From: JAIPEK01 sp041685935
GTDB lineage: Bacteria > Desulfobacterota > Desulfobacteria > Desulfobacterales > Desulfobacteraceae
Length of the DNA stretch: 13,899 bases
Direction: 5' to 3'
Assembly: GCA_041685935.1 (NCBI GenBank)
Contig: JAWLES010000051.1
Location: 1 to 13,899 of the forward strand
Shown here: positions 1 to 7,926 of the stretch, in pieces
How positions within the stretch are numbered: position 1 is the first letter of the stretch
Layout of the letters: every line of letters begins with the position of its first letter
Program-made: the position numbers and the translations under genes
The notes under the pieces: generated by a model
Told to the model about the DNA's origin: nothing
The model's input: the letters and a program-made list of their open reading frames with translations, nothing else
Databases searched by the model: none

Positions 1-1671
1 CTGACCGCGGGGTATATTCTGGCTGTGAAGGGGCTGGGCGGCTTTCATCTTGCTGTTGATGCCTCTGACGAGCGTGCGGTGCAAAAATTGAGGCAACTGA
101 AACAAAGACCTCACAAACCCCTGGCAGTCATGGCCGGATCAGTTGACCGGATTCTGCCGTATGTCCATGTAGACGAGGAGGAAAGCCGCATTCTGGAGTC
201 TTTTCACAGGCCCATCGTATTGCTGGACAAAAGGAAAAATCCCGGGGAAAGTCCGGCACCCGCCCCTTCGGTTGCACCTGACAATCCCTGCCTCGGGGTG
301 ATGCTGCCGTATACCCCGCTTCATTTTCTTCTGCTGGAAAAAGGGCCTCCCGTGCTGGTGATGACCAGCGGAAACAGGACCGGAGAACCGCTCTCCATTG
401 ATAACGAGGATGCTCTGGACGCGTTCGGGGATCTGGCGGATTACTTTCTGGTACATAACCGGGATATCTGTTTTCGGGCAGATGATTCAATTGTCCGGGT
501 CATGGCCGGGGAAAAGAGGTTTCTGCGCAGATCCAGGGGATACACACCTTTGCCTGTTTTCCTGAAAAATCCCATGCCAAGGGTGCTGGCATGCGGGGGA
601 GGACTTAAAAGCACGGTTTGTATTACCAGGGAGAACCAGGCGGTTCTAAGCCAGCATATAGGAGATCTGGACAATGAAAAGGTTTATGATTTTTACAATA
701 AAAGCGTGGATCATCTGAAGACCATTTTTGATACAGAGCCGGAAATCATAGCCCATGACATGCATCCGGGGTACATGAGCACTGATTATGCAGTAAACTG
801 TGAAGGACTTGAAAAAGCTGCAGTGCAGCACCACCATGCTCACGCGGTCTCCTGCATGGCGGAGCACGGTCTGGAATCCGGGGTTGTCGCCGTGACCCTT
901 GACGGAACAGGATACGGAACCGACGGCCGAATATGGGGCGGCGAGATCCTGGTATGTTCCACCGCAGGATTTGAACGCAAGGCTCACCTTGAATATATAC
1001 CCATGCCCGGGGGAGATGCCGCAGTCAAAGAGCCGTGGCGAATGGCCGCGGCCTGGCTCGCCCGGGTGTTCGGCACCGGATTTTGTGACCTGGATATTCC
1101 GGTTGTCTCCGGGATCGAAAGAGAAAAACTTCTGTTTGTGAAACAGATGGTTGACAAGGGGCTCAATTCCCCCTTGACTTCCAGTACCGGCCGTCTGTTT
1201 GACGCAGTCTCCTCCATGCTCGGCATCCGGCATACAGTCACCTTTGAAAGCCAGGCTGCAATGGAGCTTGAAAACGCAGCGAACGGGATATCCTGTGAAA
1301 CAGTGTATCCGTATGAAATTGACGACGGGCTTTCAGACGGTCCTCTGATCATCAGGGCGGCGCCGATGATAAAAGCTGTTGTCAAGGATCTTCTTGAAAC
1401 ACGGGATACCGGGCGGATCAGTGCAGACTTTCACGCCACTGTGGTGGAAATGTTTGTCACGGCAGCTGTTCGGGTGTGCACTGAAACCGGCATAAACAAT
1501 GTTGTGCTTTCAGGAGGCGTTTTCTGCAACGCCCTGGTATTTGAAAGGATGATCAGCAGGCTTGAAAACCACGGACTGAATGTATATACCCACACCAAAG
1601 TGCCGTGCGGCGACGGGGGCATATCCCTGGGGCAGGCGGTGGTGGCCGGAACAATGAAAAGGAGCGGATGA
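1..1671 (+). CDS. hypF: Carbamoyltransferase HypF, 5'-truncated by the window edge
   Basis: HypF makes the cyanide ligands of [NiFe]-hydrogenases: it activates carbamoyl phosphate with ATP and transfers the carbamoyl group to the C-terminal cysteine of HypE. The reading frame is open from base 1, so 556 residues are present; full HypF is about 750-770, so the N-terminal acylphosphatase domain and zinc fingers lie outside the window. What remains is the YrdC-like domain (KGLGGFHLA near residue 10, KQRPHKPLAVM, SGNRTGEP) followed by the Kae1-like domain, with the metal-binding HHHAH at 277-281, the nucleotide-loop DGTGYGTDG at 301-309 and LSGGVFCN at 503-510. The stop codon overlaps the hypD start (TGATG), so the two are probably translationally coupled. 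No hypC lies between hypF and hypD. The family call is very secure. Confidence 0.97.
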   Translation: MTAGYILAVKGLGGFHLAVDASDERAVQKLRQLKQRPHKPLAVMAGSVDRILPYVHVDEEESRILESFHRPIVLLDKRKNPGESPAPAPSVAPDNPCLGVMLPYTPLHFLLLEKGPPVLVMTSGNRTGEPLSIDNEDALDAFGDLADYFLVHNRDICFRADDSIVRVMAGEKRFLRRSRGYTPLPVFLKNPMPRVLACGGGLKSTVCITRENQAVLSQHIGDLDNEKVYDFYNKSVDHLKTIFDTEPEIIAHDMHPGYMSTDYAVNCEGLEKAAVQHHHAHAVSCMAEHGLESGVVAVTLDGTGYGTDGRIWGGEILVCSTAGFERKAHLEYIPMPGGDAAVKEPWRMAAAWLARVFGTGFCDLDIPVVSGIEREKLLFVKQMVDKGLNSPLTSSTGRLFDAVSSMLGIRHTVTFESQAAMELENAANGISCETVYPYEIDDGLSDGPLIIRAAPMIKAVVKDLLETRDTGRISADFHATVVEMFVTAAVRVCTETGINNVVLSGGVFCNALVFERMISRLENHGLNVYTHTKVPCGDGGISLGQAVVAGTMKRSG

Positions 1672-2759
1672 TGAGCTTGAAATATATCAGGGAATACAGG
1701 GACGGAACTCTTGCAAAAGGCCTTTTGGGGGAAATCGAACGCCTGGGAGTAAAGGACTGCAACTTCATGGAGGTATGCGGCACCCATACCATGTCCATTT
1801 TCCGGTACGGGATCAAGAATGTACTGCCGGATTCCATAAGACTGATGACAGGGCCCGGGTGCCCTGTGTGCGTCACCGCCCAGAAGGATATTGATGCTTT
1901 TATCACATTCGCCCGGGACAAGGAGTTTATCGTAAGCACTTTCGGGGATCTGATGAAAGTTCCCGGCAGCAGTTCGTCCCTCCAGCGGGAAAAATCGCAG
2001 GGAGCTGATGTAAGGATCGTGTACTCTGTGTTTGACTCCCTGAACATTGCATATGAAAATCCTGAAAAGCAGGTTGTTTTCTGCGCCGTGGGATTTGAAA
2101 CCACTACTCCCACGGTTGCAGCCACGATTCTGGCGGCTTTGGAAAAAAAATGCGCGAATTTTTCCATTTATTCCGCACACAAGTTAACTCCCCCGGCGCT
2201 GGCCGCACTTATGGAAACTGACGGGGTGAAGATAGACGGGTTTATTCTGCCGGGGCACGTGTCCGTGATTACAGGTACACAAGGGTATGCAGATGTGTTC
2301 GAGAAGTATGGAATCCCGTCGGTCATCGCAGGATTCGAGCCGGTGGATATCCTCAAGGCCGTTCTCATGCTCTCAAAACAGGTTAAAGCAGGCAGGCCCG
2401 TGCTTGAAAATGCCTATGAACGTGCGGTTCTGCCGGAGGGGAACATCAGGGCCAGACAGGTAATGGATCAGGTCTTTACAGTGGAGAATTCCGTATGGAG
2501 AGGCATCGGGGAGATACCTGATTCCGGCATGGTACTGAAAGATGAATACAGAGCATTTGATGCGGCTGAAAAGTTCGGCATGGAGGTAAAAGAGGCGAAG
2601 GAACCGGCAGGATGCGCATGCGGCGCCATTCTCATGGGCCTTCAGACCCCTGAGGAATGCAGGTTGTACAACACCGCCTGCACACCAGAGCATCCGGTGG
2701 GACCGTGCATGGTTTCCAGCGAAGGGGCCTGCGCCGCCTATTACAAATACAAAAGATGA
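1671..2759 (+). CDS. hypD: Hydrogenase Fe(CN)2CO assembly protein HypD
   Basis: HypD is the [4Fe-4S] scaffold on which, with HypC, the Fe(CN)2CO moiety is assembled before insertion into the large subunit in the cytoplasm. The 362-residue length is normal. Family hallmarks are visible: CGTHT (C36), GPGCPVC (C64, C67, equivalent to the essential cysteines of E. coli HypD), GFETTTP at 141-147, and a cysteine-rich C-terminal cluster-binding region (C315, C317, C330, C337, C346, C354). Two adjacent ATGs exist at 1668 and 1671. I chose 1671 because the AAGGAG at 1659-1664 then sits 6 bases upstream; from 1668 the spacing would be only 3. The gene overlaps the hypF stop by one base. Its usual partner gene hypC is not in the window and must be elsewhere. 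Confidence 0.97.
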   Translation: MSLKYIREYRDGTLAKGLLGEIERLGVKDCNFMEVCGTHTMSIFRYGIKNVLPDSIRLMTGPGCPVCVTAQKDIDAFITFARDKEFIVSTFGDLMKVPGSSSSLQREKSQGADVRIVYSVFDSLNIAYENPEKQVVFCAVGFETTTPTVAATILAALEKKCANFSIYSAHKLTPPALAALMETDGVKIDGFILPGHVSVITGTQGYADVFEKYGIPSVIAGFEPVDILKAVLMLSKQVKAGRPVLENAYERAVLPEGNIRARQVMDQVFTVENSVWRGIGEIPDSGMVLKDEYRAFDAAEKFGMEVKEAKEPAGCACGAILMGLQTPEECRLYNTACTPEHPVGPCMVSSEGACAAYYKYKR

Positions 2760-2791
2760 TGCCAAATGAGGTGAAAGAAAGAATTACAAAT

Positions 2792-2863
2792 AATAATGCC
2801 CTTTTGGGTTATTGACTGATGAAAGTTGCCGGCTGATACCGGTGCCATTGGACATACTTTCAT
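2792..2863 (+). other. Two potential RNA hairpins in the hypD-hypE gap
   Basis: The 123-base gap between hypD and hypE holds two inverted repeats. The first pairs AATAA-CCC (2792-2796, 2799-2801) with GGG-TTATT (2806-2813), with a TG bulge and a TTTT loop. The second pairs ATGAAAGT (2819-2826) with ACTTTCAT (2856-2863) and encloses a short CCGG/CCGG hairpin (2829-2832 with 2839-2842). Neither is followed by a U-run, so neither is a standard terminator. They may modulate hypE translation or mRNA stability. The pairing is visible in the sequence; the function is inferred and could be nil. Confidence 0.35.
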
Positions 2864-2882
2864 ACAAAAGGATTCGGAAGCA

Positions 2883-3887
2883 ATGGAAGAGATAACACTG
2901 GATCACGGCAGCGGAGGGAAGGTTTCCCATGCCATGGTATCGGAGATGATCCTGCCGCTTTTTAAGAACAAGGCCCTTGACATGCTGGATGACGGCGCCC
3001 GTGTCTGCATGAACGGCACGGAAATAGCATTTTCAACAGATACATACGTGGTGGACCCGATTTTTTTTCCCGGCGGCAACATCGGAGACCTTGCAGTGAA
3101 CGGCACGGTCAACGATGTTGCCATGTGCGGGGCAGATCCCATGTATATCAGCGCAGGCCTGATCATCGAGGAAGGGTTTCCTGAAAAAGACCTTGAAACC
3201 ATCCTGTCCACAATGGCAAAGGCAGCCCGGAAAGCCGGGGTCGATATTGTCACAGGAGATACAAAGGTGGTTCCCAGGGGCAAGGCTGACAAAATATTTA
3301 TCAATACCGCAGGTATCGGCCTTGTGCGGGAGGGTGTCAATGTTTCAGGAAGCAGGGCCAGGGAAGGTGACAAAATCATTATCAGCGGGTCCATTGCAGA
3401 CCACGGCATCACCGTGCTGAGTGAACGTGAGGATTTGGGGCTGAAAACCGATATCAAAAGCGATTCCGCACCTTTAAACCATATGGTCGGGGCGATCCTT
3501 GACTCTTCGTGCAGGGTGAACGTGTTGCGGGATCCCACAAGGGGAGGGCTGGGAACGACCCTGAATGAAATCGCATCCCGGTCGAATGTCGGTATCCGGA
3601 TCAAAGAGAAGGATATACCGATGAAGGATTCGGTGATTGGCGTGTGTGAACTTCTCGGGTTCGATCCTCTGTATATCGCTAACGAAGGCAAATTGATCAC
3701 AGTGGTGCACAGGGAGGATGCGGACGAGGTTCTCGGTATTATGCGGCGGCATGAGTTCGGAGCGGATTCCGCAATTATAGGCGAAGTGGTCTCTGACAGT
3801 CCGGGAAGGGTTGTCATGGAGACCCTTATCGGGGGATCAAGGATCGTGGATATGCTCACAGGGGAACAGCTCCCGAGAATCTGTTGA
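2883..3887 (+). CDS. hypE: Hydrogenase maturation protein HypE (thiocarboxamide dehydratase)
   Basis: HypE receives the carbamoyl group from HypF on its C-terminal cysteine and dehydrates it with ATP to a thiocyanate, the cyanide donor for the active-site iron. The protein is 334 residues and belongs to the PurM/AIR-synthase-like ATP-binding family. HGSGG is at 8-12, followed by STDTYVVDP and NGTVNDVAMCGADP, with DPTRGGLGT in the C-terminal half. It ends in PRIC, so the essential terminal cysteine (C334) is intact. The frame is open upstream to 2826, but ATG 2883 is chosen because MEEITLDHGSGG is the family's normal N-terminus and AAGGA at 2868-2872 sits 10 bases upstream. It follows hypD in the same direction and precedes the EamA gene by 10 bases. 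Confidence 0.97.
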   Translation: MEEITLDHGSGGKVSHAMVSEMILPLFKNKALDMLDDGARVCMNGTEIAFSTDTYVVDPIFFPGGNIGDLAVNGTVNDVAMCGADPMYISAGLIIEEGFPEKDLETILSTMAKAARKAGVDIVTGDTKVVPRGKADKIFINTAGIGLVREGVNVSGSRAREGDKIIISGSIADHGITVLSEREDLGLKTDIKSDSAPLNHMVGAILDSSCRVNVLRDPTRGGLGTTLNEIASRSNVGIRIKEKDIPMKDSVIGVCELLGFDPLYIANEGKLITVVHREDADEVLGIMRRHEFGADSAIIGEVVSDSPGRVVMETLIGGSRIVDMLTGEQLPRIC

Positions 3888-3897
3888 AAGGGGGCTC

Positions 3898-4809
3898 ATG
3901 AGCAGGGGGCATCTTGCGGTGCTTGCAGCGGCTGTTCTGTTCGGCACAACAGGCACAGCCCAGGTAATCGGGGCGGGAGAGGTCGCACCATGGGTTACCG
4001 GTGCGTTCAGGCTGATTGTCGGGGGACCGGTCCTGCTTTTGTTCAACCTTGTGCTGGTGCGCCGGAAACAGAAAACCTGCCCTGCTGGAAAACCTGGGAC
4101 TGCTGTCTGGCTTATTCCCCTCTCCAGTGCAGGAGTGGTTCTGTTTCAGTTCTGTTTTTTCGAAGGTGTTTCAAGGACAGGGGTTGCCACGGGAACAATC
4201 GTTGCCATCGGCAGCTCCCCGATCATTGCAGGACTTTTGGGATTCATCTTTTTCAGGGAAAGACTGGATCTGAAATGGGCCTTTGCAACCGCTCTTTCCA
4301 TTTCAGGGTGCAGTGTGCTGGTGCTGGCGTCCGGTGAAGTCAGCATCGACCGTATCGGAGTGCTGACTTCTCTTCTGGCCGGGCTCGGTTATGCGGTCTA
4401 TGTGGTGACCAGCCGGGCGATCGTACGGACGGTTGCGCCGTCCAGCGCGGTTGCTGTTATCCTGTGCATCGGGGCTGTCTTCATGGTGCCGTTTCTAGTG
4501 TTTGCAGATCTGTCAGGGCTGTCAAATCCAGGGGTTGTTGCCACCCTGATTTACCTTGGAGTGTTTGCCACAGCTTTCAGCTACCTGCTTTTAGCCAAAG
4601 GCCTTGTCTCAATCGATGTTGCAGGCGCTTCGGTTCTGCTTCTGGCCGAGCCCGTGGTGGGAAGCCTTTTGGGAATATTTCTTCTGGATGAGCGTTTCAC
4701 CCTGATCTCTGCTTCAGGTATTCTGCTTGTTCTTGCAGGATTCGTGGTTGTCTCGGTGAGAAATTCAGGCAGCCGCTCCAGCTCAATATCCGGGCCTGGA
4801 AAGGCCTGA
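3898..4809 (+). CDS. EamA/DMT-family membrane transporter
   Basis: The product is a 303-residue, strongly hydrophobic protein with about ten predicted transmembrane helices arranged as two EamA repeats of roughly 140 residues. Each repeat ends near the acidic-basic signature common in this family (FFRERLDLKW in the first, LLDERFTLIS in the second). This is the drug/metabolite transporter superfamily of inner-membrane exporters or exchangers; the substrate cannot be told from the sequence. ATG 3898 is chosen over upstream in-frame starts because AAAGGGGG lies just before it and the hypE stop is only 10 bases away, which suggests one transcript with hypDEF. It is an unusual companion for hydrogenase maturation genes, and a link to nickel or another metal would be speculation. 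It converges on hysD with a 16-base gap. Confidence 0.9.
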   Translation: MSRGHLAVLAAAVLFGTTGTAQVIGAGEVAPWVTGAFRLIVGGPVLLLFNLVLVRRKQKTCPAGKPGTAVWLIPLSSAGVVLFQFCFFEGVSRTGVATGTIVAIGSSPIIAGLLGFIFFRERLDLKWAFATALSISGCSVLVLASGEVSIDRIGVLTSLLAGLGYAVYVVTSRAIVRTVAPSSAVAVILCIGAVFMVPFLVFADLSGLSNPGVVATLIYLGVFATAFSYLLLAKGLVSIDVAGASVLLLAEPVVGSLLGIFLLDERFTLISASGILLVLAGFVVVSVRNSGSRSSSISGPGKA

Positions 4810-4825
4810 GCGTCAGCAGAGCTTT

Positions 4826-5287
4826 TTATTTCAGAAGAGCCAGGATCTCTTTTTCAGCAGCTTTTACAAAAGAGGGAAAAGCCTTTTGAAGTTCAGGGGT
4901 GAAATCGGTTCCCCAGTCAATTTTTTCAGGCTCGATTCCAAGGACATGCAGTTCCGGTTTGTGTCCGGCAAGTTCGGCCATTTTCAAAGAATCGAGAAGA
5001 TCTATATCATGCAGGGACAACGGCTGCTTTTCGTCCTTGCGAAGATTCTCCTCTTTGAGCCGGTAAATGGTTCCCGGTTCTTTTCCCGCCCTTACTATAT
5101 CGAGCACAAGAATACTTTCATATTTTTCAAAGAGAAAAAAGATATCCTGGGTGAATGTACCGCCGTCGACAAAATCCACAAGGGATTCGTCCCATTCCTG
5201 ATCCCAGAAATGCCTGACCGCATGAACCCCGATGCCTTCATCCATGAGCAGTATGTTTCCCACACCAAGTACCAGAAGTTTTTTCAT
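4826..5287 (-). CDS. hysD: [NiFeSe]-hydrogenase maturation endopeptidase (HysD/HybD family)
   Basis: This nickel-sensing endopeptidase removes the C-terminal extension of a hydrogenase large subunit after the metal centre is loaded. The 153-residue protein has the HyaD/HybD fold signature GVGNILLMDEGIGVHA at the N-terminus. The three nickel ligands known from E. coli HybD (Glu16, Asp62, His93) correspond to E17, D63 and H93 here. It is the third gene of the hysB-hysA-hysD operon, so HysA is its obvious substrate; the predicted cut is after HysA H487, releasing 16 residues. The start ATG at 5287 has a somewhat distant AGGAAAG upstream. A hairpin and short T-run separate it from hysA, so it may be expressed at a lower level. 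The gene symbol is assigned from context. Confidence 0.93.
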   Translation of the reverse strand: MKKLLVLGVGNILLMDEGIGVHAVRHFWDQEWDESLVDFVDGGTFTQDIFFLFEKYESILVLDIVRAGKEPGTIYRLKEENLRKDEKQPLSLHDIDLLDSLKMAELAGHKPELHVLGIEPEKIDWGTDFTPELQKAFPSFVKAAEKEILALLK

Positions 5288-5318
5288 AATATAATTTTTC
5301 TTTCCTGACCATTCATAT

Positions 5319-5351
5319 AAAACGGGGATGGAAAGAAACCTTCCATCCCCG
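5319..5351 (-). terminator. Hairpin terminator/attenuator after hysA, before hysD
   Basis: A perfect 11-bp inverted repeat, CGGGGATGGAA (5323-5333) with TTCCATCCCCG (5341-5351), has a 7-base loop. In the minus-strand transcript it is followed at once by TTTTATAT, a short U-tract. It lies 25 bases after the hysA stop and about 30 bases before the hysD start. It fits a partial intrinsic terminator that ends most hysBA transcripts and lets a fraction continue into hysD; it could also stabilise the hysBA 3' end. Confidence 0.7.
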
Positions 5352-5376
5352 ATAACGTTATGCCTTTCCCGGTTCT

Positions 5377-6888
5377 TTACAGCGGTACATCCACAACGGT
5401 TTCCTTACCGGTCTCTGCGTCCAGCACGTGGACGGCACAGCCCAGTCATGGATCATAGGCTCGTATGAGCCTTCCCACGTTAACCGGATTATTCGGGTCT
5501 GGCACCGGTACGCCGATCAGGGATTCCTCGATCGGGCCTCTTACCCCCTTGTCGTCCCTCGGGTTGGCGTTCCAGATTGTGGCTGAAGTGACCTGGTAGT
5601 TGCTGATTTTCTTGTCCTTGATGTCCACATAGTGCAGGAGCGCGCCGCGCGGAGCTTCCGTAAGCCCCAGTCCCTCGGATGAGCTCGGGATATCTGCGGG
5701 AACGAATGTCTCCTTGCCGGGCTTGGCTTCGCTGAGCCACTGCTCCACTGCGTTGGCGACCACAAGAGTCTCTTCGGCACGGGCCACATGGCGGCCCAGA
5801 ATGGAGAATGCAGCATCCCCGATTTCCCTGATCTTTCTGACGCCCAGGGTTTCCTGGCCGGTTTTGGAAAGATCCGGGTTGGTGATCCACACCCTTGCCA
5901 GCGGACCTGCTTCATGGGGTTTGCCGTTGTATCTGGGCGCCTTGATGAAGCTGTAGGCCATTTCCTTTTCAGGATCAGGTACGGTTTTACCGTTGGTGGG
6001 GTTGAGGCCGGTGGTGGCGTTGTCAAAGAAGGAGTACTTGACATGTTCCTTGATTTTGGCCGGATCGAACGAATGATCCTTGCCGTCGGTGTAGGCGCCC
6101 GGTTTGAGAAGGGTGTTGCCTGCACTGTCCATGGGGAATACACCGAACGCTATACAGTTCTGGTGGCCTCTGCCGGATTTGAGCAGATCGCCGTACGGCC
6201 CTGCCAGAAGATAAACCAGCGGCAGGTATTTTTCCTGAATAAACTTTTTAACCTTTTTGAAACGCTCGGTATACATGTCCAGCGCTTCTCTCGTGGGTAT
6301 CTCGGTTGATCCGCCAACAACAATTCCCTGTACATGGGGCATCTTCCCGCCGAGCAGGGCCACCATTTCGTGGCAGATCCTCCGGATTTCAAGGGCTTCC
6401 AGGTACTGGTTCACACCCACCTGGTTGGTTTCCTTGTCCAGCCGGACGTCGTTGTTTTTGTATCTGGGGATGAACGGGGCCACGTCGGGTCCGTTCACGT
6501 AATCGAGAGCCGCCAGGTGATAGAAATGAAGGATGTGGGACTGGAGAAAGTTGGCGCCGAGGATCAGGTTTCTGGCGATCCTTCCGTTTTCCGTCAGTTC
6601 CACGTCGAACGCGTCATCCAGTGCCAGTGCCGATGCTGTGGCATGGGCGGTCGGGCAAACTCCGCAGATCCTCTGGGTGATCTGGGTGGCATCTCTCGGG
6701 TCTCTTCCTTTGAGTATATTTTCAAAGCCGCGGAACATGCCGCCTGAGATTCTGGCATCCACGACTTTACCGCCGGCAACGTCCACTTCAGCTTTCAGGT
6801 GCCCTTCGAGCCTGGTGACAGGATCGATGGAAACTTTCACTTTTCTGCCGGATTCGGCGGTTTGTGCTCCTGGTTTACAGCCTGCCAT
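5377..6888 (-). CDS. hysA: Periplasmic [NiFeSe] hydrogenase large subunit with selenocysteine (U481)
   Basis: This is the catalytic subunit that holds the Ni-Fe(CN)2CO centre and interconverts H2 with protons and electrons. The protein is 503 residues if the TGA at 5448-5446 is read as selenocysteine. L1 motif RICGVCPTAH is at 73-82 (C75, C78). The C-terminal L2 motif is DPULGCAVH (479-487), where U481 replaces the usual nickel-binding cysteine and C484 bridges Ni and Fe. Stopping at the TGA would remove two nickel ligands, so readthrough to TAA 5379-5377 is required. The last 16 residues after H487 are the peptide normally cleaved on maturation. The N-terminus MAGCKPG lacks a hydrophobic signal but has a lipobox-like AGC, as reported for the lipidated D. 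vulgaris HysA. A strong AAGGAGGT lies 7 bases upstream of ATG. It is exported with Tat-bearing HysB, whose gene is 36 bases upstream. Confidence 0.96.
5416..5448 (-). promoter_or_regulatory. UGA-selenocysteine codon and SECIS-like hairpin of hysA
   Basis: The in-frame TGA (5448-5446) is followed by a 6-bp stem, CGTCCA (5434-5429) with TGGACG (5423-5418), and a 5-base loop CGTGC (5428-5424). An outer CTG/CAG pairing lies across a bulge. The loop starts 18 bases after the TGA, about the same spacing as in E. coli fdhF, and has G and U in the loop as SelB-binding hairpins usually do. The pairing is visible; its role as a SECIS is inferred from position and shape. Confidence 0.85.
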
Positions 6889-6924
6889 ATGAAAACCTCC
6901 TTGGTTTTATTATCTGTTTGCTGG

Positions 6925-7881
6925 TTATAAAGGCTCGTAGAAAGGTGACATGGCATCGGGGAAACCCGGTTCCACACATCCGATGCATACCGCGTTGTCC
7001 ACACACCAGTTCATGCCGTTGTTCCACGGACGCTTATAACAGTCGGCATAGGTGTCCGGCCCCTTGCATCCGACATCCATACGGCAGCCCTTTGGATCGG
7101 AGAGACTTTTCGACATGATGAAGTTGTCATAATCTTCGAGCTTCGGGCAGTTCTCGTGGATATTGTTCCAGAAGAAAAGTTTCGGACGGCCGTAGGAATC
7201 CACTTCAGGAATACCCTTGGTCAGCAGGTGTGCCACAGACCCGACGATCCAGTCCGGATGGGGCGGGCAGCCGGGGATGTTGACGGTGGGTGTCTTGATG
7301 CCGGATTTTTTGAACACCTCGCCGACTCCTTTGGCTTCGGTCAGGTTGCCTTCCGCAGCAGGGATACCACCGTATGCGGCGCAGGTGCCCACAGCAAGAA
7401 CACTTCCGGCTTTAGCACCAAGCTCTTTGGTCATATCGAGCATCGTGATATGTTTGTGTCCCATTTCACCCACGATGCAGTACTTGCCGTTCGCGGCCAT
7501 GGGAATGGCGCCTTCCACAACGAGTGAAAATTTTCCTTTGTACTTTTCAGCAATGTGATAGAGATTTTCAAGCGCGATTTCCCCTTCGGCCGCCATCACT
7601 GTGGGATGGTACTGAAGGCTGATAATGTCCAGCAAGATCTTCTTGATGGACGGTTCCACACTGTTGAGCAGGGAAACCGAACATCCTGTGCAGCCCTGTC
7701 CCTGTATCCATAGAACGGGATGGTTTTCGAGCCCCTTTTCCATGGCGGATACAAGGGCCGGGTTGAACATCTGTGAAATACCGATTCCAGCGGCTGTTCC
7801 CGTCAGGGTCTTGAGAAATCCCCTCCTGGAAACGCCTTTTGGTTCCTGTTGCATCTCCGGCAACTTTTTGTCTTCTTTCAC
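6925..7881 (-). CDS. hysB: Periplasmic [NiFeSe] hydrogenase small subunit, Tat-exported
   Basis: This is the electron-transfer subunit carrying three iron-sulfur clusters and the export signal for the HysAB dimer. The protein has 318 residues from GTG 7881. A twin-arginine signal (SRRGFLKTL, R19-R20) precedes a hydrophobic stretch and a likely cleavage near LVSA. Cluster ligands: proximal C64, C67, C167, C205; distal H242, C245, C266, C272; medial C281, C293, C299, C302. In NWCVDNAVCIGC, C293 stands where standard [NiFe] enzymes have proline (NWPVD), so the medial cluster should be [4Fe-4S], typical of [NiFeSe] enzymes. The GTG at 7887 overlaps the Shine-Dalgarno sequence AAGGAGG (7893-7887); the GTG at 7881 is 5 bases past it and is preferred. 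No membrane anchor follows. It is the first gene of the hysBAD operon. Confidence 0.95.
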   Translation of the reverse strand: MKEDKKLPEMQQEPKGVSRRGFLKTLTGTAAGIGISQMFNPALVSAMEKGLENHPVLWIQGQGCTGCSVSLLNSVEPSIKKILLDIISLQYHPTVMAAEGEIALENLYHIAEKYKGKFSLVVEGAIPMAANGKYCIVGEMGHKHITMLDMTKELGAKAGSVLAVGTCAAYGGIPAAEGNLTEAKGVGEVFKKSGIKTPTVNIPGCPPHPDWIVGSVAHLLTKGIPEVDSYGRPKLFFWNNIHENCPKLEDYDNFIMSKSLSDPKGCRMDVGCKGPDTYADCYKRPWNNGMNWCVDNAVCIGCVEPGFPDAMSPFYEPL

Positions 7882-7905
7882 TGGCACCTCCTTGATGCTG
7901 TTTCA

Positions 7906-7922
7906 TGTTAAACGCATTAACA
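7906..7922. promoter_or_regulatory. Candidate operator in the hysB leader (Rex-like inverted repeat)
   Basis: TGTTAA and TTAACA flank a 5-base spacer (TGTTAAACGCATTAACA), 24 bases upstream of the hysB start and downstream of the predicted transcription start. The half-sites resemble those of the NADH-responsive repressor Rex (TGTGAA/TGTTAA with inverted partner), but Rex sites normally have a 4-base spacer, so this is one base too long. A roadblock repressor site would fit the position. The repeat is visible; the identity of any regulator is a guess. Confidence 0.35.
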
Positions 7923-7926
7923 AACA

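Noticed and set aside
2759..2815. 18-codon ORF overlapping the hypD stop
   Set aside because: Too short, no clear ribosome-binding site, no recognisable motif; it falls where the hypD-hypE hairpins lie and does not resemble HypC.
2903..3859. Long open frame on the minus strand opposite hypE
   Set aside because: It is a mirror of hypE coding sequence with no ribosome-binding site or family-like motifs; such antisense frames are common in GC-rich genes.
4806..4827. Terminator after the EamA gene (CTGA/TCAG then T-run)
   Set aside because: The stem is only 4 bp and separated from the T-run by six bases; too weak to call. The T-run is also the hysD stop region.
7882..7898. Sigma54-like TGGCAC...TTGAT on the plus strand
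   Set aside because: It is the reverse complement of the hysB ribosome-binding site and start, lacks the -12 GC of a sigma54 promoter, and is nearly 400 bases from the next plus-strand gene.
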